From: a bacterium | GTDB taxonomy: Bacteria > Cyanobacteriota > Vampirovibrionia > Gastranaerophilales > Gastranaerophilaceae | Direction of reading: 5' to 3' | Assembly: GCA_017476325.1 (NCBI GenBank) | Contig: JAFUZZ010000162.1 | Coordinates: forward strand, 1-32,782 | Length of the DNA stretch: 32,782 nucleotides | Part shown: in pieces, positions 14,536-23,054 of the stretch | Layout: the number at the start of each line of letters is the position of its first letter | How positions within the stretch are numbered: the stretch's first letter is position 1 | Notes under the pieces: generated by a model | What the model was told of the DNA's origin: nothing | Database searches by the model: none | The model's input: only the letters and a program-made list of their open reading frames with translations | Position numbers and translations under genes: made by a program

Positions 14536-14570
14536 TATAACCTGCCATAAACGAAACTTATAAGGTTATA
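14536..14570. other. Hairpin upstream of the symporter promoter
   Basis: TATAACCT (14536-14543) pairs with AGGTTATA (14563-14570) across a 19-base spacer, and ATATGTCA occurs on both sides. It could be an operator for the symporter gene, but it lies about 75 bases above the -10, so this is only a possibility. Confidence 0.35.
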
Positions 14571-14624
14571 AAAATATGTCAGAAGAAAAAATTGCTCAAA
14601 ATATAAAGATTTTATCAACATATT

Positions 14625-14651
14625 TTGATTTGTTCATGTTTGGGATATAAT
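14625..14651 (+). promoter_or_regulatory. Promoter of the DAACS symporter gene
   Basis: A perfect -10 TATAAT (14646-14651) with a weak -35 (TTGATT at 14625, 15-base spacer, or TTTTGA at 17). AAGGAAA (14674-14680) follows as the ribosome binding site, five bases before the TTG start. Confidence 0.6.
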
Positions 14652-14684
14652 CTATTATGTTATAGTTAGAAGTAAGGAAAAATT

Positions 14685-15941
14685 TTGAAAAGTTCACGAT
14701 TAACTACGTATATATTTATTGCCCTTATACTCGGTATTATTTGCGGTTGGCTTGCACCGGATTTCTCCGTTAAACTTGCTCCGCTTGCAACAATATTTTT
14801 AAACATGGTTAAAATGATTGTTGCACCGCTTTTATTTGCAACTTTGGTTGTCGGCATTGCGGGACATGGAGATATTAAAGATTTAGGCAAAATCGGGATT
14901 AAAACCTTAATTTACTTCGAAATTGTAACAACAATAGCGTTGGCTATCGGTTTATTTATAGCCAATGTATTTCAACCGGGAGCAGGTTTTAATGTCAGTG
15001 CAAGCGCTCATAATATGTCACAAGCTACCGAAATGGCAACCATCGGAGCAAGTCAGTCGTTTTCGCACTTCATTGTTAACCTTTTCCCTACAAGTATTTT
15101 TAAAGCGATGGCAGACGGAAATTTGTTGCAAATCGTTATTTTTGCCGTATTCTTTGCCGTTGCTATATGTTCAGTCGGAACTAAGGCGAAACCTTTTTTG
15201 GAAATTTTAAATTCTCTGTCCGAAATAATGTTTAAGTTTACGGAATATGTCATGATGTTTGCACCTGTCGGTATTTTTGGAGCAATAGCCGCAACTGTTG
15301 GTGAAAACGGACTCGGAGTTTTGGCAAGTTATGCAAAAGTATTGTTCTCAGTATACTTTGCACTGGCAGTCTTTTTAATCTTAGTAATTTTCATCGTTTG
15401 TAAAATCGTCGGAATATCTTTCAGGGCTCTGTTGCAAGTATTAAAAGACCCTGCCTTGCTTGCGTTTTCAACTGCAAGTTCAGAGGCGGCTTTGCCTAAA
15501 GCAATGGAATTGATGGAAAAATTCGGTGTACCTAAAAATATCGTAGGATTTGTAATGCCTACCGGCTACACTTTTAACCTTGACGGGAGTACATTGTATT
15601 TATCTTTGGCTGTATTATTCTCCGCTCAAATTGTAGGAATTGATTTGCCTTTGGCTCAACAATTAACCATCATGTTGGCGTTGATGATTACAAGCAAGGG
15701 CATTGCAGCCGTACCGAGGGTTGCGTTGATTGTTCTTGCGGGAACCTTGTCAAGTTTTAATATTCCGCTTGTCGGGGTTGCAATTTTGCTTGGCATTGAT
15801 CAAATTCTTGATATGGGCAGAACAACCGTAAATTTAATCGGAAACTGTGTTGCAACCGTTGTTATTGCGCGCTGGGAAAATGTTTTTGATTATGCCAAAA
15901 TGCATAAGTTCGTAAAAAGTTTAAAACATAGTAAAATTTAA
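14685..15941 (+). CDS. Dicarboxylate/amino acid:cation symporter (DAACS family)
   Basis: An inner-membrane transporter that takes up glutamate/aspartate or C4-dicarboxylates with Na+ or H+. At 418 residues it has the usual family length and eight membrane helices. Signatures are the serine-rich re-entrant hairpin (TASSEAALPKAME), the substrate/Na+ region GFVMPTGYTFNLDGST, and the closing DMGRTTVNLIGNCVATVVIARWE. GltP, GltT and DctA cannot be told apart from sequence alone. The start is TTG 14685, supported by AAGGAAA just upstream. It is 12 bases before ileS, so ileS is probably read from the same promoter. Many gut bacteria of this group depend on imported amino acids, which fits. Confidence 0.93.
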   Translation: MKSSRLTTYIFIALILGIICGWLAPDFSVKLAPLATIFLNMVKMIVAPLLFATLVVGIAGHGDIKDLGKIGIKTLIYFEIVTTIALAIGLFIANVFQPGAGFNVSASAHNMSQATEMATIGASQSFSHFIVNLFPTSIFKAMADGNLLQIVIFAVFFAVAICSVGTKAKPFLEILNSLSEIMFKFTEYVMMFAPVGIFGAIAATVGENGLGVLASYAKVLFSVYFALAVFLILVIFIVCKIVGISFRALLQVLKDPALLAFSTASSEAALPKAMELMEKFGVPKNIVGFVMPTGYTFNLDGSTLYLSLAVLFSAQIVGIDLPLAQQLTIMLALMITSKGIAAVPRVALIVLAGTLSSFNIPLVGVAILLGIDQILDMGRTTVNLIGNCVATVVIARWENVFDYAKMHKFVKSLKHSKI

Positions 15942-15953
15942 AAAGAGGAAATT

Positions 15954-18767
15954 ATGGAACAAGAAAAAATAAACTATAAGGAAACATTAAATTTACCGCA
16001 AACATCTCTTGCGATGAGAGCAAATGCTACTCAAAAAGAACTCGAAACCCAACAACGCTGGCAAGATATGAATGTCTACGAAAAAATGCTTGATGGTAAA
16101 GACAAATCTAATTCTTTTGTTTTGCACGACGGACCTCCTTATTTAAGTTCCGAAAAAATCCACGTAGGTACGGCATTGAATAAAATATTAAAAGATATTT
16201 TGATTAAATATAAAACTATGCGAGGTTATTACTCACCTTACGTTCCCGGTTATGACGGTCATGGCTTGCCTATTGAAAATAAAGTAGTAAAAAATATTAA
16301 AGGCGGACGTGAAGCCTTGACACCATTGGAATTGAGACAAAAATGCAGAGAATTTGCCCAAAACAGTTTGAAAGGGCAAGAGGCGGAATTTAAAAGACTT
16401 GGAGTTCTCGGAAATTGGGAAAATCCTTATTTGACAATTAAACCCGAATTTGAAGCCGAACAGGTTAGAGTATTTTGGGATATGTTTAAAAAAGGTTACA
16501 TCGAAAAGGGTTTAAAACCTGTTTATTGGTGTGCTTCATGCGAAACGGCACTTGCCGAAGCCGAAGTTGAATATGCCGATCATACTTCAACTTCAATCTA
16601 TGTAAGATTCAAGTTTGATGATGAATCAACATCAAAAATTAAACAGCTTTCAAACATCAGTGATGATAATATTTACGCGGTAATTTGGACAACAACACCT
16701 TGGACGATACCGTCAAATATGGCTATAAGTTTGCACCCAAGATTTGAATATACTTTGATTAAGAAAGACGGTGATGTTTATATCATCGGACAAGAACTCT
16801 TAAATAATTTCTTAAAGGATGTTGAGTGGGAAAATGTCGAAACTCTCGGAAGTGTTAAGGGACAGGACTTGGAACTTTTGCAAACACAACATCCGTTGTA
16901 TGACAGAAAATCTCCGATTATTTTGGGTGAACACGTTACCGCCGATGCCGGAACAGGTGCTGTTCATACCGCTCCGGGTCATGGTTTAGAGGACTATGAA
17001 GTCGGTTGTAAATATAATATTGAAGTTTTCTCTCCACTTGACAGCAAAGGTGTTTGGACGGATGCTGTTCCTGATTTGCAAGGTATTCCTTATTACAAAG
17101 GGAATGAAATTGTTATTCAAAAACTTGAAGAATGCGGAGCTTTACTTCAAAAGGCTGATATTAACCACTCTTATCCTCATTGTTGGAGATGTAAACATCC
17201 TGTAATCTACAGGGCAACTCCTCAATGGTTCGTTAAGGTTGATAAGTTTAGACAAAAAACTCTTGATGAAATTAAAAACGTAAAATGGATTCCTGCATCA
17301 GGTGAAGTTAGAATTTCTAACATGGTAGAGGGTCGTTCGGATTGGTGTATTTCCCGTCAAAGAGCGTGGGGTGTTCCTATTCCGATTTTCTACTGCGAGG
17401 ACTGCGGTGAAGTTATAATTTCCGAAGAAACCATTGAAAAAATCGCTCAAACTTTTGAAAAAGAAAGTTCTGATGCTTGGGTAAAATATTCCGCAGAGGA
17501 ACTTTTGCCTGAGGGTTATAAATGTCCTAAATGCGGAAAAACTCATTTTAGAAAAGAATCTGACATTATGGATGTTTGGTTTGATTCAGGGGTGTCCTGG
17601 AGAGCGGTTGTGGAAAAGAGAGCGGATGAACTCGGACATACTCCGGTTGATTTATATTTAGAGGGTTCTGACCAATACAGAGGTTGGTTCCAATCTTCTC
17701 TTTTAACCTCTGTTGCAACACAAGAAAAAGCCCCTTACAAGCAAGTTTTAACTCACGGGTTTGTTTTTGGTGAGGATGGCAGAAAGATGTCTAAATCTTT
17801 GGGTAATTACATAAGACCTGATGAAATTATCAAAAATTACGGGGCTGATATTCTAAGACTTTGGGCTGCATCAGTTGATTACAGAAACGATACCAAAATC
17901 GGTAATAACATTATTGCACAGTTAGCGGAAATCTTTAAAAAGACAAGAAATACATCAAGATTTTTACTTGGTAACTTGTTTGATTTTGACCCTGCTAAAG
18001 ATTACGTTAAGTATGAAGATTTGAAACCTCTCGATAGATTTGCACTTCACAAACTAAATCAGTTAACAAAACAAGTTACGGAAGCGTTTGAAAATTATGA
18101 ATTTTACAAGTATTTTCAACACTTGCAAAACTTTGCGGCAGTTGATTTGAGTGCGTTTTATCTTGATATTGTAAAAGACAGACTTTATACTGCGGGTAAA
18201 AAATCTTTATCAAGACGTGCTTGTCAAACGGTTTTATATGAAATATCACAAAACTTGATAAGAATTCTTGTTCCAGTAATGCCGCATCAGGCTGAGGATA
18301 TTTGGTCTAGTGTTGAAGAATGTCAAAAAGGCGGACTTGAAAGCATTTTGCTTGCAAATTGGGTTGAGGAACACCCAGAGTGGGATAATCCCGAACTTGA
18401 AAAGGAATTTGCCTCAGTGCTAAAAGCAAGAGTCACCGTAACAAAGGCTATTGAGCCATTAAGAGCGGATAAAAAAGTCGGAAGTTCTTTGGAAGTTGGT
18501 GTTTTCATCAAGGCAGACGGAGAAATTGCTCAGGCATTGAAAGCAAATGAAAGTGAATTGAGTAATATTTTCATTACTTCGCAAGCGACATTGACAGACT
18601 CCGCACCGTCAGATGTTATGAACGAATTGACAGAGGACGGATTAACAGTTTGGGTTTGCAAAGCACAAGGCGAAAAATGTGAACGCTGCTGGAAATACAG
18701 ACCGCTTGGCGAACATAAGGGACACGAAACAATTTGCTCCGAATGCTATGAGGCAATTTCTGAATAA
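15954..18767 (+). CDS. ileS: Isoleucine--tRNA ligase
   Basis: Charges tRNA-Ile. It is a class I synthetase of 937 residues, the bacterial (IleRS1-like) length. Visible features are LHDGPPY, the HIGH-equivalent at 70-73 that here reads HVGT, the GYDGHGLPIE motif, the CP1 editing domain (TTPWTIPSNMA, TADAGTGAVHTAPGHG), GRKMSKSLGN for ATP binding, and a C-terminal zinc knuckle CERCWKYRPLG...CSECYEAI. A ribosome binding site (AGAGGA) precedes the ATG. The last residue of the HIGH motif is Thr. I believe HxGT also occurs naturally in some other phyla, so this need not mean loss of function. It is followed after two bases by an ORF6N-domain gene. Confidence 0.97.
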   Translation: MEQEKINYKETLNLPQTSLAMRANATQKELETQQRWQDMNVYEKMLDGKDKSNSFVLHDGPPYLSSEKIHVGTALNKILKDILIKYKTMRGYYSPYVPGYDGHGLPIENKVVKNIKGGREALTPLELRQKCREFAQNSLKGQEAEFKRLGVLGNWENPYLTIKPEFEAEQVRVFWDMFKKGYIEKGLKPVYWCASCETALAEAEVEYADHTSTSIYVRFKFDDESTSKIKQLSNISDDNIYAVIWTTTPWTIPSNMAISLHPRFEYTLIKKDGDVYIIGQELLNNFLKDVEWENVETLGSVKGQDLELLQTQHPLYDRKSPIILGEHVTADAGTGAVHTAPGHGLEDYEVGCKYNIEVFSPLDSKGVWTDAVPDLQGIPYYKGNEIVIQKLEECGALLQKADINHSYPHCWRCKHPVIYRATPQWFVKVDKFRQKTLDEIKNVKWIPASGEVRISNMVEGRSDWCISRQRAWGVPIPIFYCEDCGEVIISEETIEKIAQTFEKESSDAWVKYSAEELLPEGYKCPKCGKTHFRKESDIMDVWFDSGVSWRAVVEKRADELGHTPVDLYLEGSDQYRGWFQSSLLTSVATQEKAPYKQVLTHGFVFGEDGRKMSKSLGNYIRPDEIIKNYGADILRLWAASVDYRNDTKIGNNIIAQLAEIFKKTRNTSRFLLGNLFDFDPAKDYVKYEDLKPLDRFALHKLNQLTKQVTEAFENYEFYKYFQHLQNFAAVDLSAFYLDIVKDRLYTAGKKSLSRRACQTVLYEISQNLIRILVPVMPHQAEDIWSSVEECQKGGLESILLANWVEEHPEWDNPELEKEFASVLKARVTVTKAIEPLRADKKVGSSLEVGVFIKADGEIAQALKANESELSNIFITSQATLTDSAPSDVMNELTEDGLTVWVCKAQGEKCERCWKYRPLGEHKGHETICSECYEAISE

Positions 18768-18769
18768 TT

Positions 18770-19285
18770 ATGAATGATATAGTACAAATTCAAAATTTAA
18801 TATACACAATAAGAGGTTGCAAGGTCATGATTGATTCTGACCTTGCAGCTCTTTACGAAGTTGAAACAAAAATGCTCAACAGAGCGGTTAAAAGAAATAT
18901 TGAAAGATTCCCCGAAAACTTTATGTTTCAATTAACAAAAGAAGAATGGGAAAATTTAAGGTGCCAAATTGGTACCTTTAAAAGAGACATCCGGAAATAC
19001 TTACCGTATGCTTTTACAGAACAAGGGGTAGCAATGTTATCATCGGTTTTAAAATCTAAAAAAGCAATACAAATCAATATTCAAATTATGAACACCTTTG
19101 TTCAAATGCGGAAATGGGCGATTGAGAATAAGGAACTCGGGCAAAAACTTGCGGAGTTGGAACATTATTTTATAGAACATTGTAAAGTTCAAAAACAGGA
19201 CATGCAAAAAATCTACGAAGCAATAAGTTTGCTTATGGATAGAACGAAACCAAGTCAAATAGGTTTTATAAAAGATGAAACATAA
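18770..19285 (+). CDS. ORF6N-domain DNA-binding protein
   Basis: 171 residues. The N-terminal two thirds is an ORF6N domain (phage antirepressor-type, KilA-N related): VMIDSDLAALYEVETKMLNRAVKRN, RFPENFMFQLTKEEW and LPYAFTEQGVAMLSSVLKSKKAI are close to the family consensus. The C-terminus is a helical or coiled-coil tail (ENKELGQKLAELEHYF...). Such proteins are common in prophages and as stray cargo, and they act as regulators of unclear target. The start lies 2 bases after the ileS stop, so it must be cotranscribed with, and perhaps coupled to, ileS, which is an unusual site for a phage-type gene. Confidence 0.88.
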   Translation: MNDIVQIQNLIYTIRGCKVMIDSDLAALYEVETKMLNRAVKRNIERFPENFMFQLTKEEWENLRCQIGTFKRDIRKYLPYAFTEQGVAMLSSVLKSKKAIQINIQIMNTFVQMRKWAIENKELGQKLAELEHYFIEHCKVQKQDMQKIYEAISLLMDRTKPSQIGFIKDET

Positions 19286-19292
19286 GATTTAA

Positions 19293-19426
19293 GAGGGTGA
19301 CCAAAAAGTAGTCTGTCATTGCGAGGAGTGAAACGACGAAGCAATCCCAATAGCATTATATACAGAGATTGCCACGCCGACAAGTCGACTCGCAATGACG
19401 ACATGATTGACTTTTTCGTCACCCTC
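19293..19426. repeat. Nested palindromic repeat (GTCATTGCGA family) inside a GAGGGTGAC terminator-like hairpin
   Basis: Outer arms GAGGGTGAC (19293-19301) and GTCACCCTC (19418-19426) extend inwards through AAAAAG/CTTTTT. Inner arms GTCATTGCGA (19315-19324) and TCGCAATGAC (19390-19399) are perfect. Between them are GAGTGAAACGACGAAGCAATCC and a partial complement (GATTGCCACG). It separates the convergent ORF6N and prepilin genes, so the outer stem probably ends transcription from both sides. Confidence 0.75.
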
Positions 19427-19454
19427 ATCATCTTTATGTAATGAATGTTATTCG

Positions 19455-20156
19455 TTATTCATCTAAATAATCCATGTTACCGTTTTGAAGAATGTATAAA
19501 TAGCCAAAGCCACAAGGCTGCTGCATTATAGATGATTTGGCTCTACAGTCTCGAACATCTTCAAAATCGTGTTTACCTGTGCTCATAGTATATGATATTT
19601 CAAAAACATCTTCACTTACTTTATTTGGTCCTTTTGCTCCATTTACATCAAATGCTATCATAAGAGTCCTATAATTATCATATACAAGAGCCATAGATGA
19701 ACCATCGGCTAAAATAAAACTATATCCTGGCGTTTGATTTTGATTAAATGGCCACATTTTACATGTTGATGTATCTAAATTTGGACAGCTGTTAATTTCT
19801 TCACATGAATATGTAGTCGGAAAACAACCGCTTGAATATATATCACCTTTACCGCAAGATTTTGTAACTTTCATGTTATCCATAATATATTTTATAAACG
19901 CAGGATGTTCCCCGCTCAAACCATATTCTCCATCGTATGTTATGTTAACATTCTCCCATTTATCCATAGTTCCATGCTCAACTTCCGCAAGTTTTATAGC
20001 ATTTGTTAAATTTGCGTAGAATTTTTTAACACCTGCAACATATTCATGTCTTTTTGTCTTTTGCATAAGTGTCGGAATAGTCAACGCCGCAACTACACCA
20101 ATAATACCCAATGTGATTAAAACCTCCGCTAATGTAAATCCAAATAATTTTTTCAT
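19455..20156 (-). CDS. Orphan type IV prepilin-like protein 1
   Basis: 233 residues beginning MKKLFG-FTLAEVLITLGIIGVVAALTIP. This is a type III (prepilin) signal with cleavage expected after Gly6, Phe as residue 1 and Glu5 of the mature protein conserved. A single N-terminal helix and then a globular domain with several Cys (around CGKGDIYSSGCFPTTYSC) form the exported part. It would be processed by a prepilin peptidase and join a pilus, pseudopilus or surface appendage. No assembly ATPase or secretin gene is near, so it is an orphan. GGAGG precedes the ATG, and a consensus promoter lies 55-85 bases upstream. It is divergent from an XRE regulator. Confidence 0.9.
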   Translation of the reverse strand: MKKLFGFTLAEVLITLGIIGVVAALTIPTLMQKTKRHEYVAGVKKFYANLTNAIKLAEVEHGTMDKWENVNITYDGEYGLSGEHPAFIKYIMDNMKVTKSCGKGDIYSSGCFPTTYSCEEINSCPNLDTSTCKMWPFNQNQTPGYSFILADGSSMALVYDNYRTLMIAFDVNGAKGPNKVSEDVFEISYTMSTGKHDFEDVRDCRAKSSIMQQPCGFGYLYILQNGNMDYLDE

Positions 20157-20198
20157 AAATTAACCTCCTATTTATGTATAATGTTTGTTTTTATTTAA

Positions 20199-20244
20199 AA
20201 ACATGTAGTAGTATAACATAATTTATTTATATTGTCAACATGTT
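20199..20244 (-). promoter_or_regulatory. Consensus promoter of prepilin 1 flanked by ACATGT sites
   Basis: On the minus strand, TTGACA (20233-20238), a 17-base spacer and TATACT (20210-20215). ACATGT palindromes lie on both sides: one at the expected start point (20201-20206) and one touching the -35 (20239-20244, as AACATGTT). This is a placement expected of a repressor operator. Confidence 0.75.
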
Positions 20245-20274
20245 ACTCTATGTATTTGTTAAATTATTGTAATA

Positions 20275-20289
20275 ACATGTTTACAAAAG
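20275..20289 (+). promoter_or_regulatory. ACATGTTTACAAAAG element before the XRE regulator
   Basis: It lies 13-27 bases before the ATG at 20302 and is the same motif as upstream of the ADP-ribosyltransferase units, but in the opposite orientation relative to the gene it precedes. It may be an autoregulatory operator. Confidence 0.45.
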
Positions 20290-20301
20290 GCGGATTAATT
20301 A

Positions 20302-20622
20302 ATGACAAAATTAAGGGAATTATTTGGAAAAAGGCTGGAGCAAATCCTAAAATCTCATAAAATGAAACAAGTTGAACTTGCCGACAAGCTTGATATTGAT
20401 CCGCAAAGTATAAGCAGAATGATCGCCGGCAAGCATTTTCCAAAAGAAGAAAACCTCGAAAAAATGATTATGGCTTTTAATATAAATCCTGAAAGTTTAT
20501 TCAAATTTTCCGAGGTTTTGGATGATAATGATATTAAAGCAGAAATGATAAGACTGATTTCTAATGCATCAAGCAATAAACTTCGCCTCGCTCATAAAGT
20601 ATTGACCGCAATTTTTGAGTAG
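20302..20622 (+). CDS. XRE-family transcriptional regulator 1
   Basis: 106 residues. An N-terminal Cro/C1-type helix-turn-helix spans about 8-62 (MKQVELADKLDIDPQSISRMIAG is the recognition region). A short helical tail (about 65-106) probably dimerises. GGCGGA is the ribosome binding site. It is divergent from prepilin 1, with ACATGT palindromes in the shared 145-base promoter region, so it likely controls itself and the prepilin. The same motif near the toxin-like genes raises the possibility of a wider regulon (inference). Its stop is 5 bases from the convergent Fic gene. Confidence 0.88.
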   Translation: MTKLRELFGKRLEQILKSHKMKQVELADKLDIDPQSISRMIAGKHFPKEENLEKMIMAFNINPESLFKFSEVLDDNDIKAEMIRLISNASSNKLRLAHKVLTAIFE

Positions 20623-20627
20623 AAATT

Positions 20628-21752
20628 TTACCTGAAAATTTTTATATAATCTTCAAAAACATAAAATCTGTTTCGATTATAACCTGTTTTTTCTTCTAAA
20701 ATTCCATTTTCAACAAACGCTTTAAGAAGATTGTTTGACGAAACAATAGATATCCCCAATTCTTCAGATACAATCTTCGCATTAACTTTAGGCTTTGAAT
20801 ATAGCAATTCTAATAATTTTTGACCGATAGCAACTCTTTTCCCAATTTGCAAAATTTTTATTTCGACTTCTTTTCTTAACCTGATAATTTCATCAAAAGT
20901 TTTTATACTGCTTTTTGATGTTTCAACAATCCCGTTTAAGAAAAATTTAAGCCATTGAGTCATGTTGTCAGTTTGTTTAACCATAGAAAGTGAATCATAG
21001 TATGACATTCTGTTTCGTTCAAAAAAATCCGAAATATACAACACCGGTTTATTTAATAATCCCGTACTTATTAAATATAAAATAATCAACAAACGTCCGG
21101 TTCTGCCGTTACCGTCTAAAAAAGGATGGATTGTCTCAAATTGATAGTGTGCTATACCGGCTTTTATAAGTTCAGGTAAGCGCAAGTTTTCATTGTGCAA
21201 AAACTTTTCAATATCACTTAGTAAATCGGGTAACATATTCGGTTCCGGCGGAACAAAAAAAGCATCAGTCAAGGAAGATCCGCCAATCCAGTTCTGAGAT
21301 TTACGAACTTCTCCCGGAGTTTTGTGTTCTCCCCTGACACCTTGCAAAAGAATTCTGTGTGCTTCTTTGATTAATCTCATTGAAACAGGTAATTCTTTTA
21401 ATCTTTCGACAGAATAATTTATTGCTTTTATGTAATTTTGAACTTCATGCCAATCATCTTTTAATTCGGGTTTTATTTGCTCAATCGGAGTTATTGCATC
21501 TTCAAATGTCGTTCTTGTACCCTCTATTCTATTTGAATTTGTTGCTTCTTTTGTTGCATACATCTTAATAAAAAAATTAATATCAGGAACCAAATCAGAA
21601 TAAGAGTTTAATTTTCCAAGCCAAAGACTTGCATCTTGCAATAAATTGGCAAGGTCTTCTAACTTCCAGTCTATATCATCATTAATAAATGACGGAACAA
21701 AAGGTTTGTACCCTTTATGTAATATATACGTTCCTGCTTTATATTCTTTCAT
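20628..21752 (-). CDS. Fic-domain protein adenylyltransferase (class II) with C-terminal winged helix
   Basis: A 374-residue Fic protein that transfers AMP (or another nucleotide moiety) to hydroxyl side chains. It has an N-terminal Fic_N region and a self-inhibitory helix motif S73-N-R-I-E77-G (the [S/T]xxxE[G/N] motif). The catalytic loop is H209PFLDGNGRTGR220, fully intact. A winged-helix domain (about 305-374, KIVSEELGISIVSSNNLLKAFVENG) is common in chromosomal Fic regulators. Because the inhibitory motif is N-terminal and in cis, it is class II and needs no separate antitoxin. A promoter with TTGCAA, an 18-base spacer and TATAAT lies upstream. The target is unknown. Confidence 0.93.
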   Translation of the reverse strand: MKEYKAGTYILHKGYKPFVPSFINDDIDWKLEDLANLLQDASLWLGKLNSYSDLVPDINFFIKMYATKEATNSNRIEGTRTTFEDAITPIEQIKPELKDDWHEVQNYIKAINYSVERLKELPVSMRLIKEAHRILLQGVRGEHKTPGEVRKSQNWIGGSSLTDAFFVPPEPNMLPDLLSDIEKFLHNENLRLPELIKAGIAHYQFETIHPFLDGNGRTGRLLIILYLISTGLLNKPVLYISDFFERNRMSYYDSLSMVKQTDNMTQWLKFFLNGIVETSKSSIKTFDEIIRLRKEVEIKILQIGKRVAIGQKLLELLYSKPKVNAKIVSEELGISIVSSNNLLKAFVENGILEEKTGYNRNRFYVFEDYIKIFR

Positions 21753-21790
21753 TATAAATTTCCTTATTTAAGTTTAACCGCTTTTCCTTA

Positions 21791-21820
21791 ATTATAACAT
21801 ATTTATATTAAAGTTTGCAA
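21791..21820 (-). promoter_or_regulatory. Promoter of the Fic gene
   Basis: Minus-strand -35 TTGCAA (21815-21820), an 18-base spacer and -10 TATAAT (complement at 21791-21796). The 5' untranslated region would be about 30 bases, with an AAGGAAA ribosome binding site. Confidence 0.65.
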
Positions 21821-21860
21821 TAAACCTAAATATTTTTACAATTAAGCCTCTTTTTTATTC

Positions 21861-21866
21861 TATAAT
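21861..21866 (+). promoter_or_regulatory. -10 box placing transcription start at the ATG (leaderless)
   Basis: TATAAT ends 6 bases before ATG 21873, so transcription would begin at or next to the A of the start codon. No ribosome binding site exists. The -35 is poor. Confidence 0.55.
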
Positions 21867-21872
21867 ATTTGT

Positions 21873-23051
21873 ATGAAAAAGATTTTATTATTATTAGCAA
21901 TTATATTTTTTACAAATTCTGCTTTTGCTGCAGACACTTTGAGTTTTATTTATATTAACGGTTCAAATAACAACGACAAGAAAATGAAAACCTGGTATGA
22001 AAACGGTGTCAGAAAGCTGCATCCCGTTTTGAGAAAAAAGTTTTTGAAAAATCGTACCGTCAAAAAATATTACTCTAAAATTGGCGGTCTTAATATTAAA
22101 CAAGATCCTGTTATTTTCTTTTGGGGATACGATAGCAAAAATGATTTGAACTTTGTTAAATCTCAGTTAGAATTTTCAAAAATGGTAAGTTCTTCTGGTG
22201 CATATCTTGTTCGAAGTTTAATCACTCAATTTATGCATGATGCGATATGGGTTCAAAAAACTCACAACATGTTACCCATCCTTGATGATTTAAACTCCGC
22301 CGTAAAAAAAGAGGCGCTGGACGGTAACAACGTAATCTTGTATGGGTATTCGGCAGGAAGTTTTGTAACCTATGAATATTTGTTTAACAAACTGCGCTAT
22401 CTTAATTTAGAAAATCTTTTTGCAACATTACAACAAGACAACGCTTTTATGAATTTTGTGAAATCTAATCCGCAAAACGATACGTGTATTTCTGCTCTTG
22501 AAAAAAGCGGTATCGGAACATTTTCTTCAAGCGGACATTTAGTTATAAACAATAATCCGACTCAATTAAAGTCTGATTATTTAAAATTAGATGCTGTAAC
22601 AGAAGATGTTTGTGCCCCAAAAGACAAGGTTATGGGTGTGGTTAATTTTGCAAGTCCTTTGGTCTTATTTTATTCCGACCTTGCCGATCCGAATTACGAA
22701 CTTAATTATTATAACAGGTTAATGGTTAAATATATTTTCGAAAACGGTATTTTTATGATGACCGTTAATTTTAAAGAAGATCCTCTCGGGTTTCCGACAA
22801 GTGACAACTTAACCGTGAACGAAATACAAAATCGTTTGGAATTAAAAATCGAAAATCCGACCGGTGTTATTTATGATAACTCAGGAGTTTGGAGCAAAAG
22901 AATGTTCCCGTTTGCACACACCGCATATTGGTCTGCAAGGGGAACTTTCTCCAATGCCGTTGTTAAAAGCTTTATAAACGGATATAAGTTTCAATATAAT
23001 GTAAAATATCAAAACAAAATTTTAAAAAAATTTAAACGTTCAAAAGTGTAA
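21873..23051 (+). CDS. Secreted alpha/beta-hydrolase (lipase/esterase-like)
   Basis: 392 residues with a Sec signal peptide (MKKILLLLAIIFFTNSAFA, cleavage after residue 19). The nucleophile elbow is VILYGYS160AGSF (G-x-S-x-G between a strand and a helix), typical of alpha/beta-hydrolases. A conserved-looking PFAHTAYW near the C-terminus could supply the catalytic His, and the acid residue is not certain. No lipobox or membrane anchor is seen, so it is periplasmic or exported. The basic C-terminus (KILKKFKRSKV) is unusual. The substrate is unknown. A lipase, phospholipase or peptidoglycan/teichoate esterase are all possible. Confidence 0.75.
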   Translation: MKKILLLLAIIFFTNSAFAADTLSFIYINGSNNNDKKMKTWYENGVRKLHPVLRKKFLKNRTVKKYYSKIGGLNIKQDPVIFFWGYDSKNDLNFVKSQLEFSKMVSSSGAYLVRSLITQFMHDAIWVQKTHNMLPILDDLNSAVKKEALDGNNVILYGYSAGSFVTYEYLFNKLRYLNLENLFATLQQDNAFMNFVKSNPQNDTCISALEKSGIGTFSSSGHLVINNNPTQLKSDYLKLDAVTEDVCAPKDKVMGVVNFASPLVLFYSDLADPNYELNYYNRLMVKYIFENGIFMMTVNFKEDPLGFPTSDNLTVNEIQNRLELKIENPTGVIYDNSGVWSKRMFPFAHTAYWSARGTFSNAVVKSFINGYKFQYNVKYQNKILKKFKRSKV

Positions 23052-23054
23052 AAA

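Larger units (their letters stand above)
14364..14684. other. Divergent intergenic region between ART E and the symporter
   Basis: No gene is supported; a 24-codon frame at 14578 is probably chance. It contains the ART E leader with island motifs (14376-14430), featureless AT-rich DNA (14431-14530), a hairpin (14536-14570) flanked by two ATATGTCA copies, and the symporter promoter (14625-14651). Confidence 0.6.

Noticed and set aside
14578-14652. 24-codon frame MSEEKIAQNIKILSTYF before the symporter
   Set aside because: It is very short, has no ribosome binding site, and overlaps the symporter promoter -10; probably chance.
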